Both the position numbers and the translations under genes were made by a program. This document shows, in pieces, positions 1 to 6,130 of a stretch of DNA of 6,371 nucleotides. Below the pieces are notes generated by a model. The model saw nothing but the letters and a program-made list of their open reading frames with translations. It was not told the DNA's origin and searched no databases. Source of the DNA: Aquabacterium sp. (GTDB lineage Bacteria > Pseudomonadota > Gammaproteobacteria > Burkholderiales > Burkholderiaceae_C); assembly GCA_017989885.1 (NCBI GenBank), contig JAGNPA010000115.1, positions 1-6,371 of the forward strand, written 5' to 3'. Every line of letters starts with the position of its first letter. The first letter of the stretch is position 1.

Positions 1-2947
1 TATCGAACTCGTAGAACTCACGGTAGTCGTCCAGAGGGCTCTTGACAGCGCCGTTGCCGGTGGTCATCTTGTCGCGCAGAAGGTCGTTGAACAGTTCGGG
101 GATGCTGCCGGGATCTCCAAACAGGTTGCCGTCCACACCAAAGTCGGCCACGTTGTTGACGAATTTCAGGAGCGGCTCAAGGTCCGGCCGCATCCGGTAA
201 ATGAACTGGTAGCGTTCTCCGTTGGTGAAAGCTGGGGTTGAGCGCAAGGCCTTGTTCAGTCGCTCGAACGTCTCGCGCATGAAGCGTAGATTTGAGCTCA
301 GGGCAACGGCTACGTCCTGGCGGAATGTGAGCTGGGCGGTCTCATAGGCTTTTTCCGCTTCGGCCTCGTACTCGGCCAGCTCTGTGGCCTCCAGGCGCTG
401 AATGGAATGATCCATCCAAGCTTTGGTTTTGCGCCAGTCGGCGCTGATTTCATCGGACACAGCTTCGCGGTACTCGGTCAGATAGGCCCCAAGGCTCTTT
501 TGTGCTGCGCTGATGTGGCGGTTCATTGCAGCGGCGCACAAGTCGGCCTGCCTGCGGCTGTGAGAGGCCATGTCAACGTAGTTGTCTGCAAACCGCTCCA
601 GCAGCTTGTCCCATTGATCGGAGTAGTAGTCGGGGACGAGATCCGTATCGGCGCGGCGCAGCTCCAGATTGGCGGCGGAGGCCTGCAGGGCCTGCGTGCT
701 GGCAGCACAGCGCTCGCTCAGGGCTTTTTCGGCTTGTTCTGCCAGCTTGGCGGCGGTATGGGCGTCGAGTCGTTTCTGATCGGCGTCAGGGCGGTCCTTT
801 TGACGCTTGCTCAGCTCGTTGGTCAAATCCAGGTACTCCGCGCTGGCCGATGCGATCAGCCGCTGGGAAATCACCTGCATATCGTTGTGCGCCTCGCGCA
901 ACATCTCGAAGCTTCTCTCGATGAGTCGGGCTGTCTGCTGCGACGCCATGCCCTGCATGGATGCTCTCAGTGAGAACAGATCGGCAACCAGACCTGTCTG
1001 CTGACGGTGAATCTGCTGCAGCCTTAGAAGCTCCTTCATGAGGCCTGGGAGAGCGGAGGTATCTGCCCCGCCAATCCTAAAGCCGCCATGCGGTACAAGG
1101 CGAAGGCGCTCAAAATCGCCGGGACCAGTCAGCATGCCGTCCACGGTAAGAGTGCGTTCACCGCGCAAGGCATCCTTGCCGGAATCGGCGCGCTTGAGGG
1201 CACCGAGCTTGCTGCGAAGGTAGCCGACTGCGTGCTGGTTCTTGCCTTCAATGAGGGCTGCAACCATATCGTCCTGAACTGCGGTGTTTGTGCGCAAGCG
1301 GGATGCACGAACGATCTTGACGCCGTAGATGGCTCGGCGGCCTTGCAGTCCTCGGTAGATCTGGAACGCCTGCTCTTCCTCGCCCTCTGGAAGCAAGAGC
1401 GCTTCGACGTTGCTTGCCAGATACGCCTCAATGGCTGGTTGCCATTCCGGATCGGTCACGCGGACGAGATCGCAAACCGGCTGGGGATTCAAGCCGTTGT
1501 CACGCAGTTCATTGATCAGGTACTGCGTCTGGTCGCTGATCCTGGCGTGCCCACCACGCAAGCGCTCAACTGCATCGGCAGCCAGCTTGACTTCATCTGC
1601 GGTGGCATCAGCCGCCGCTTTGGCTTCCTGATGCTGATGACCCAGGGCCTTTTCGGCTTTGGTTGCCACGGCGCCGAGATCCCGCAAAACGCGCTGCAGA
1701 AACTCGAAATCGCCTTCTTGACCGTCACGCTTGGCGGCTGCCTCAAGGCGCTGTGCGCAAGCTTGCAGTTCCAGGGTCCAGTCCTTTGCCAGTTCGTTTT
1801 TTCCGGCGTTGTTCACCAGGCGCAATAGCGTTGCGAGTTCACCTGTATAGCCATTGCTGCGCCCGTTCAGGCGGCTTTGTGCCGCCTCCCGGTCCTGGGC
1901 GTCCTGAACACTGTTACGGTGGTCGCTGTGAGCTTCCTGGAGCCGCTGGAGATGGGCGATCCTCTCGTCCAGATCCGAGAGATCCTGAGCGGCCTTTTCG
2001 CTGTCCTTGATCGTTTGGGAGGCCTTGTCGACGGCCGCCTGCTGTTCTGCACACAATGCCTCGTTGTCAGCGTTGACCCGTTCGTGGTCGGCCGACGCGC
2101 TCAGGGCTCCCCAGGTCGCGGAGCGCCGGGCTTCGACAAGGGCGCCAGCGAAGCTCGCGGCAACCTCTTTGCTCGCGGCTATCTTTTTCTGAACCCATTC
2201 GATCTTGCCTTTGATCGCCTTGAAGGAGTCAACGATGGCGCGGAATTTCTGTATGTTGGTCGGGCGGTCCTCCAAGACGTCCTGACGCACGATCTGGTCC
2301 ACTGACTTGGAGAAGCTCATACGCAGCGCGAAGCGGAAGGCGCGCGCAAATGCGTCGTACGACGCCGGGCCCGCTTTGCCACGCAACATGAACAGCACCT
2401 GTTTGACGTAGCTGGCTCCATCGTCGAACAGCGGTTCCTCACCGGTGACTTTGGATTGCTCCAGTAGTCGATGGCGGAAACTGCTCCAGGGCAACGGCAT
2501 GGTTGCGCCGTCCACCGTCTGCAAGTGCTCGGACATGGTCAGTTCAACGCCACGGATGACGTAGCGCCCCAGAACCTTCTCCGCCTCGTTGCCAAGCGAG
2601 GCTTCAATGCATACGCCCATGGAGACCGGCTCATTGGTCTCGGTGTCGCGCCAGACCAGCGTGACGTAGGTGGTGGCCTGTGGCCGCGCGCACTGTTCGA
2701 TGGTGTCGCCATACTGCCCCAGGCAGTAGGACCGCAAGGTGCGGCTCTGGTGCGACTTGGCGTCTGCCTGGGCATTGAAGTGCATCAGGTTCTTGTTGGC
2801 GCCCATCATTGCGATCTGCACGGCATCAAGCGCCGAGCTCTTGCCGCTGCCGTTGCGGCCGAACAGGCCGGTGATTTCTTCCAGTCGGAATTCCTGCTGC
2901 TCGTACAGCAGGAACTGCACCAGTTTGACGCTCTCAAGCCGCTTCAT
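1..2947 (-). CDS. jetC: JetC: SMC/MukB-like ATPase of a Wadjet system (C-terminus beyond left edge)
   Basis: This is the SMC-like motor subunit of a Wadjet condensin. It is expected to bind ATP, dimerise through its hinge and extrude DNA loops together with JetA and JetB. I translated the minus strand by hand, and 982 codons are open from the ATG to the window edge. The Walker A motif GRNGSGKS is at residues 30-37 (FGRNGSGKSSALD). The N-terminal head reaches about residue 240. A Glu/Ala/Lys/Gln-rich, coiled-coil-like arm spans about 243-480, and a hinge-like globular region about 483-640 contains CDLVRVTDPEWQPAIEAYL at 492-510, with the SMC-type AIE at 505-507. A second arm spans about 640-880, and the start of the C-terminal head (LDDYREFYEFD) is the last part visible. 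The ABC signature and Walker B lie outside. The start is fixed: an in-frame TGA sits two codons upstream, and AGGGGA is 6 nt before the ATG. It overlaps jetB by 14 nt. The subfamily assignment rests on motifs plus gene order. Confidence 0.9.
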   Translation of the reverse strand, partial: MKRLESVKLVQFLLYEQQEFRLEEITGLFGRNGSGKSSALDAVQIAMMGANKNLMHFNAQADAKSHQSRTLRSYCLGQYGDTIEQCARPQATTYVTLVWRDTETNEPVSMGVCIEASLGNEAEKVLGRYVIRGVELTMSEHLQTVDGATMPLPWSSFRHRLLEQSKVTGEEPLFDDGASYVKQVLFMLRGKAGPASYDAFARAFRFALRMSFSKSVDQIVRQDVLEDRPTNIQKFRAIVDSFKAIKGKIEWVQKKIAASKEVAASFAGALVEARRSATWGALSASADHERVNADNEALCAEQQAAVDKASQTIKDSEKAAQDLSDLDERIAHLQRLQEAHSDHRNSVQDAQDREAAQSRLNGRSNGYTGELATLLRLVNNAGKNELAKDWTLELQACAQRLEAAAKRDGQEGDFEFLQRVLRDLGAVATKAEKALGHQHQEAKAAADATADEVKLAADAVERLRGGHARISDQTQYLINELRDNGLNPQPVCDLVRVTDPEWQPAIEAYLASNVEALLLPEGEEEQAFQIYRGLQGRRAIYGVKIVRASRLRTNTAVQDDMVAALIEGKNQHAVGYLRSKLGALKRADSGKDALRGERTLTVDGMLTGPGDFERLRLVPHGGFRIGGADTSALPGLMKELLRLQQIHRQQTGLVADLFSLRASMQGMASQQTARLIERSFEMLREAHNDMQVISQRLIASASAEYLDLTNELSKRQKDRPDADQKRLDAHTAAKLAEQAEKALSERCAASTQALQASAANLELRRADTDLVPDYYSDQWDKLLERFADNYVDMASHSRRQADLCAAAMNRHISAAQKSLGAYLTEYREAVSDEISADWRKTKAWMDHSIQRLEATELAEYEAEAEKAYETAQLTFRQDVAVALSSNLRFMRETFERLNKALRSTPAFTNGERYQFIYRMRPDLEPLLKFVNNVADFGVDGNLFGDPGSIPELFNDLLRDKMTTGNGAVKSPLDDYREFYEFD

Positions 2948-3626
2948 TGCTCATCCCCTGGTTGTCCTCGATCGCGACTGGATCACCGGCGGAACCATCC
3001 CCTTGTGCCTCATCCCTTGCCACGCCCCATTGCGCAAGCCGTATCAAGGCCGTCTCGCCTAGAACGTCGACGATGGCCGGGCGAATGGCCACGCCACCGG
3101 TGGACTGTTCCTGCAAGGGGGTGAGATGGCCGCTGTCGTCGTCCTCCAGGCGTCGGGCGATACCCCAGCGCTTTGCGGAGCGCAACAGCGTGTCGAGTTC
3201 ACTGCGGTTTGGCAGGTCGCGACCGGTCATCAGGCGGAACTTCTCCTGTAACTCGATGTAGTCGCACACGACCTCACCGTCTTCGGTGAGTCCGCCGGCG
3301 CACACGCCTTCGTCGTACAGGCCGCGCAGGACCAGGGCAAACAGTGTCTGAGCCACGGTCGCGGTACTGGCCTTGGCGTGCCGCGGCAGAGCGGTCACAT
3401 AGCGCAGCTGCCGGTTGATCGACAGGGACACTCCCAGCGGGGCAAGCACCTTCGCGAACTCACGTTCGTAGAGGTCCAGGAGGGCGTAGGTCACCCGGCT
3501 GCTTCGGTCGGAGTGGTAGATCACCTGCTCGGCCACCAGTCGGTAGGCGGCAGTCTCGAAGTCTTCGACGGTATAGATGCCATCCAGCCTGCTGGCCAGA
3601 TCCTCCCAATCCCGTGGGTTGCTCAT
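2934..3626 (-). CDS. jetB: JetB: DUF4194, MukE/kite-like subunit of Wadjet
   Basis: A 230-residue protein whose size and position (between the kleisin-like and SMC-like genes) match JetB, the DUF4194 family related to MukE/MksE. These kite proteins are tandem winged-helix dimers that bind the kleisin and help hold DNA. Residues about 18-110 look like a first helical winged-helix unit (VEDFETAAYRLVAEQVIY, then the LPRHAKASTATVAQTLFALV segment). Residues about 115-192 look like a second, ending in IRPAIVDVLGE (181-191), the pattern I associate with the end of this family. The last 27 or so residues (Asp, Gly, Ala and Glu rich) look disordered. The start codon overlaps the jetA stop as ATGA, and AGGGAG lies 5 nt upstream. 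The 3' end overlaps the jetC start by 14 nt, so translation is probably coupled on both sides. No catalytic motif is expected. MksE of an MksBEF condensin is the only close alternative. Confidence 0.88.
   Translation of the reverse strand: MSNPRDWEDLASRLDGIYTVEDFETAAYRLVAEQVIYHSDRSSRVTYALLDLYEREFAKVLAPLGVSLSINRQLRYVTALPRHAKASTATVAQTLFALVLRGLYDEGVCAGGLTEDGEVVCDYIELQEKFRLMTGRDLPNRSELDTLLRSAKRWGIARRLEDDDSGHLTPLQEQSTGGVAIRPAIVDVLGETALIRLAQWGVARDEAQGDGSAGDPVAIEDNQGMSNEAA
2954..2959 (-). promoter_or_regulatory. Ribosome binding site of jetC
   Basis: AGGGGA on the minus strand lies 6 nt before the jetC ATG at 2947, within the 3' end of jetB. The in-frame TGA at 2953-2951 directly after it rules out a longer N-terminus for JetC. 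Confidence 0.7.
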
Positions 3627-5089
3627 TTGGGCTCCCTGTTTTTGGTCTGGCGTTTGCGCCAGCTCAGTGTGAATGGCTTGCCGCTCAAATACGGGTGTTC
3701 GGCGGCTTCGTCGCTGGTGTAGCGCAGCTCCATCCCCGGGGCCGATGCTCGGCCTTCCATTTCGAGCCTGGGGATCCGGGAGTTGGTGGCCATGGCCACG
3801 CTGGTCAGGGCCTGGAAGGCACGCAAGTCCTCAATGGATCTGCAAGGCAGGGCATCGCTGCCGACGGAGGCTGTGTCCTGCAGCACTTTTTCGGCATAGG
3901 CGCGCAGCTTCATGGGCGTAATGGATCGTCGCTCCTGGGCGCGGCGCACCAGGTTGCCAATCGCGCGTGTGCGGTCGGAGATGATCACCTGACGCAAAGG
4001 CGTGGGCGTCAGCCGCGGCACCTCTTTGCGTGGCTGAGCCAGGCGAGCACCACCCATCAGGGCATCGGGCGGGAACACAGGGGCGACATCGATGTCGGGA
4101 TTGGCAATCAACCGGTCCATTGACTGCCGAAGCAGGTTGTCGATGGGGCGGATGGCGCGCAGCTTGTATTCCAGGAAGGCAAGCGCGCGCCGGTTGGCGC
4201 TTCTGATCTCTTCGTCCAGACGCTCCAGGTACTCTTCAATCCGGTCGAGCTCATAGAGGCGCTGCAAGTCACGCTGGAACGCGACTTGGCCTTTTTTTTC
4301 GTCGCCGTTGCTCAGGCGGCTGATGTACCAGTCCAGCAAGCGACTGCGCTGTTGTGGCTGGGTATCGATGTCGGTGACGGCGTCCAGAATCTGCTGTCGC
4401 TTGGACAGGGGATGCTCTCTCGTTCGCAGCTCCTGATAGTCACCGATGAAGACTTGCTGGATGTAGTCCTGAAAAAACGTCCGGACATACTGCGCGGTGG
4501 TGGGCTGGGCGCCGATGGCTGCCATCAGGTCGCGCACGTTGGTGCCGGTGTTGCGGATGTAGACCAGCAGGTTGCGACACTGCTCAGCCGCCTCTCGCAG
4601 CAGATCGCCGCTTGCTTCGCCCTTGTGCACCTGGGCCACGGCGGCGTCAATCGAGCGGATCTTGCCCGAGACGAACACCGGGCCAGTTTCTGCAAAATTG
4701 ATCAGTTGGGTCAGCAGCTGGCCCACGGCTGGCGCCATGTTGACGGTCTTTTCTATGCCGTACTTCTCCAGGCGAAACCAGCCCGCATCAAGCAATCGGT
4801 TGAAGACGCCAATGGCACGGATGTTCAGGGGGGTGTCGGGCTGATCTCCTGTCTCGGGCTGCCATTCTTCAGCATATTTGAGATGGTCTTCGATCTCCTG
4901 GGTGATCTCGCGTTGCAGGAATCCATAGCTGGGTGGCAGAGGTGCGTCGGGCCCGAATCGACGGCGGTGCAAGTGGCACAGCAGCGCCCAGTAGCCGTGA
5001 CGGTTCTGCGATGCGAGCGGCCCGAACAGGCGATCCGGGATGCGCTGGAAGAGCGCCATGGATGCGGGGGTCACGCTGGGAACAGCCAT
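3623..5089 (-). CDS. jetA: JetA: kleisin/MukF-like subunit of Wadjet
   Basis: A 488-residue protein that I assign as JetA, the MukF-like kleisin that bridges the JetC heads and carries JetB. The N-terminal run MALFQRIPDRLFGPLASQNR (residues 11-30), followed by a GYWALL helix, matches my recollection of the conserved N-terminus of the JetA/DUF5716 group. Residues about 10-130 look like a winged-helix dimerisation domain. Residues about 130-330 are almost wholly helical, including a charged, coiled-coil-like stretch at about 271-312 (FQRDLQRLYELDRIEEYLER and on) suited to binding the SMC neck. The C-terminal part (about 365-488) is basic and mixed. The first ATG is preferred over Met11 because a perfect AAGGAGGT lies 6 nt before it. 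That site is inside the 3' end of the regulator gene, and the two frames overlap by 19 nt. MksF is the alternative name. I do not assign a Wadjet subtype (I, II or III) from sequence alone. Confidence 0.88.
   Translation of the reverse strand: MAVPSVTPASMALFQRIPDRLFGPLASQNRHGYWALLCHLHRRRFGPDAPLPPSYGFLQREITQEIEDHLKYAEEWQPETGDQPDTPLNIRAIGVFNRLLDAGWFRLEKYGIEKTVNMAPAVGQLLTQLINFAETGPVFVSGKIRSIDAAVAQVHKGEASGDLLREAAEQCRNLLVYIRNTGTNVRDLMAAIGAQPTTAQYVRTFFQDYIQQVFIGDYQELRTREHPLSKRQQILDAVTDIDTQPQQRSRLLDWYISRLSNGDEKKGQVAFQRDLQRLYELDRIEEYLERLDEEIRSANRRALAFLEYKLRAIRPIDNLLRQSMDRLIANPDIDVAPVFPPDALMGGARLAQPRKEVPRLTPTPLRQVIISDRTRAIGNLVRRAQERRSITPMKLRAYAEKVLQDTASVGSDALPCRSIEDLRAFQALTSVAMATNSRIPRLEMEGRASAPGMELRYTSDEAAEHPYLSGKPFTLSWRKRQTKNREPK
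3632..3637 (-). promoter_or_regulatory. Ribosome binding site of jetB
   Basis: AGGGAG on the minus strand lies 5 nt before the jetB ATG at 3626, within the last codons of jetA. Together with the ATGA stop/start overlap this supports the chosen start and coupled translation. Confidence 0.75.
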
Positions 5090-5928
5090 TTGCGCACCTC
5101 CTTGACGTTCTCCACAGCCAGCTGATATTCAGGCGGCATTTCTTTGGTGGTGTCTAGGGCCAGCCGCAGCTCCTGCACCAGGTAAGGCAACATGGCGCCG
5201 CGGCAGCTGTGCACTCGCACCGCCGTACCGTCGAAATACTCACTCCGGACCAGGTCTTGCTGGCCGGGTGTCAGTTTGGGATGCGCCTGGATGCGCACTT
5301 TCACAACAGCGTTCCACTTCGAGTCATCCGTGACCGTGTGTTCGGACCTCTGGTCCAACACCGTGATCTTTGCGATACGTCCAAGCACGAAGTCCCGGAA
5401 GTCACTGGTTTCAAGGCAGTAGCCGCGCATGTGCCAACGCCGGCCAGCCTGGATCAGGCTATGTGGATCCACGGTCCGCGCGTGCGGCTCGGGGGTTCTC
5501 ATGGAGCGGTACTCGATCCTCAGCCGCGACCCCTGCTCGACAGCCAGACGGATGCGGGAAAAGGTCTGTGGGTTGACCCGGGAAAAATCCCAAGGTGCAA
5601 CGGTGACGTGGCCGGCTCCGGTGGCGAGATCCGCATAAATGTCAGCCTCTGCCAAATAGGCCGCCAGGCTCAGATCGGATGTACCAGTCTTGAGATCGAC
5701 CTGGGCCTTTTTGTAGGCGGCAGGGGTGACAAAGTACGACTTGCTTTTGCTGTCCCACTCAAACCAGTCAGGAGTCTCTTCTCGAACTTCCCTGAGAAGC
5801 TGGCTCACCCGAATGCCGCTCAGACCGAGGACATCCATCAGCCGACCTCGGCTCAGGCGTCCTTCCCATAGAGCCATGCGGCGCATGACCTTGTAGCGGT
5901 TCTTCTCCAGAAGATTGGCCAGGCTCAT
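5071..5928 (-). CDS. WYL-domain winged-helix transcriptional regulator, CapW/BrxR-like
   Basis: A 285-residue DNA-binding regulator that probably controls the jet operon. Residues about 10-70 form an N-terminal winged helix-turn-helix (RLSRGRLMDVLGLSGIRVSQ, 24-43, is the likely HTH). Residues about 125-205 form the WYL domain: LRIEYRSM (136-143), VDPHSLIQAGRRWHMRGYC (163-181 if counted in the longer frame; W165-H166-M167 in this numbering) and FRDFVLGRI (177-185). The WYL triad is replaced by Trp-His-Met, as I recall for CapW/BrxR regulators that repress CBASS, BREX and other defence operons. Residues about 210-285 resemble the WCX dimerisation extension. The frame stays open 40 codons further upstream, but that part encodes Ile/Tyr/Phe-rich residues from the AT-rich promoter, so the ATG just before SLANLLEKN is chosen. 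No Shine-Dalgarno precedes it, so initiation may be weak or close to leaderless. The stop overlaps jetA. The family call is secure; the exact ligand or trigger is unknown. Confidence 0.85.
   Translation of the reverse strand: MSLANLLEKNRYKVMRRMALWEGRLSRGRLMDVLGLSGIRVSQLLREVREETPDWFEWDSKSKSYFVTPAAYKKAQVDLKTGTSDLSLAAYLAEADIYADLATGAGHVTVAPWDFSRVNPQTFSRIRLAVEQGSRLRIEYRSMRTPEPHARTVDPHSLIQAGRRWHMRGYCLETSDFRDFVLGRIAKITVLDQRSEHTVTDDSKWNAVVKVRIQAHPKLTPGQQDLVRSEYFDGTAVRVHSCRGAMLPYLVQELRLALDTTKEMPPEYQLAVENVKEVRKWLFPA
5096..5103 (-). promoter_or_regulatory. Perfect Shine-Dalgarno of jetA inside the regulator gene
   Basis: AAGGAGGT on the minus strand ends 6 nt before the jetA ATG at 5089. The same bases encode Lys-Glu-Val near the C-terminus of the WYL regulator. 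The site decides the jetA start and suggests that jetA can load its own ribosomes at high rate, in contrast with the regulator, which has no visible Shine-Dalgarno. Confidence 0.85.
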
Positions 5929-5954
5929 CGGTTTGGATTGATGGTATAGAAAGC

Positions 5955-5976
5955 AATATGATATATAAAAATATGT
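5955..5976. repeat. Short direct repeat AATATG in the AT-rich promoter block
   Basis: AATATG occurs at 5955-5960 and 5970-5975 on the plus strand, 15 bp apart, each in a near-matching context (on the minus strand ATATCATAT and ATAACATAT differ at one base). The copies overlap the candidate -10 box and spacer. They may be half-sites for a regulator or only a by-product of low-complexity AT-rich DNA. Confidence 0.25.
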
Positions 5977-5985
5977 TATGTTGAA
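5958..5985 (-). promoter_or_regulatory. Candidate promoter of the regulator-jetABC operon
   Basis: Reading the minus strand, TTCAAC (5985-5980, a weak 3 of 6 match to the -35 consensus) is followed by a 16-bp spacer and TATCAT (5963-5958, 5 of 6 match to the -10 consensus). This would start transcription near 5951, about 23 nt before the regulator ATG. The block from about 5940 to 6000 is strikingly AT-rich within a GC-rich window, as expected for a promoter. Other AT hexamers here (CATATT, TATACC) are possible -10 elements, so the exact boxes are uncertain although the promoter location is likely. Confidence 0.4.
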
Positions 5986-6003
5986 GTGGATATTTTCTGA
6001 AAT

Positions 6004-6015
6004 GCAGCGTGCTGC
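6004..6015. promoter_or_regulatory. Candidate operator: inverted repeat GCAGC-GT-GCTGC
   Basis: A perfect inverted repeat with 5-bp arms and a 2-bp centre, placed about 20 bp upstream of the candidate -35 box of the regulator-jet operon. Dimeric WYL regulators of defence operons are known to bind inverted repeats near their own promoters, so this is a plausible site for self-regulation. It is too short to exclude chance. Confidence 0.35.
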
Positions 6016-6019
6016 TTGA

Positions 6020-6033
6020 CGCAAGTCCTTGCG
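6020..6033. promoter_or_regulatory. Candidate operator: inverted repeat CGCAAG-TC-CTTGCG
   Basis: A perfect inverted repeat with 6-bp arms and a 2-bp centre, 16 bp centre-to-centre from or just over one helical turn beyond the neighbouring GCAGC repeat. It shares the 2-bp centre but not the arm sequence. A partly overlapping CTTG-ACG-CAAG dyad occupies 6015-6025, so dyads run almost without a break from 6004 to 6033. It could be an operator for the WYL regulator or a small hairpin in a transcript arriving from the right. No T-run follows on either strand, so it is not a convincing terminator. Confidence 0.35.
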
Positions 6034-6130
6034 AACCATTTGCCGCACTCCGGCTTACCCCCTGACATAGTGTCTGCGTGGCAAGCATAGATTTGAGTCA
6101 GCGGCTGCCTTGATTGCCGGAGAGGACCAA

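Larger units (their letters stand above)
5929..6130. other. Intergenic region between the right-edge gene and the regulator operon
   Basis: About 200 bp with no supported gene. The left part (about 5935-6003) is AT-rich and holds the candidate promoter. The middle (6004-6033) holds the two inverted repeats. The right part (6034-6130) has ordinary composition and no recognisable RNA gene or T-tailed terminator. I see no IS end, attachment site or tRNA here. Confidence 0.6.

Noticed and set aside
407..2305. Long plus-strand frames opposite jetC (188, 246 and 142 codons)
   Set aside because: They are antisense to a continuous minus-strand SMC-like frame with a Walker A motif and hinge. Their products are Leu/Gly/Cys-rich with no domain, as expected from complement translation of GC-rich coding DNA.
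5059..5059. Alternative jetA start at the internal Met11 (MALFQRIP)
   Set aside because: This Met aligns with where many family members seem to begin, but it has no ribosome site, whereas the ATG at 5089 has AAGGAGGT at ideal spacing.
4286..5125. 279-codon plus-strand frame opposite jetA
   Set aside because: It shadows the jetA gene, which has a perfect ribosome site and operon context. The translated product shows no recognisable family.
5929..6048. 40-codon N-terminal extension of the WYL regulator (start at 6048)
   Set aside because: The extension is translated from the AT-rich promoter and encodes Ile/Tyr/Phe-rich residues unlike the rest of the protein. The winged-helix domain begins just after the Met at 5928.
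6048..6122. Complementary 7-mers CTCCGGC (6048-6054) and GCCGGAG (6116-6122) as a terminator or structured RNA
   Set aside because: The arms are about 61 nt apart with no T-run after either one and no supporting nested helices, so this is probably chance.
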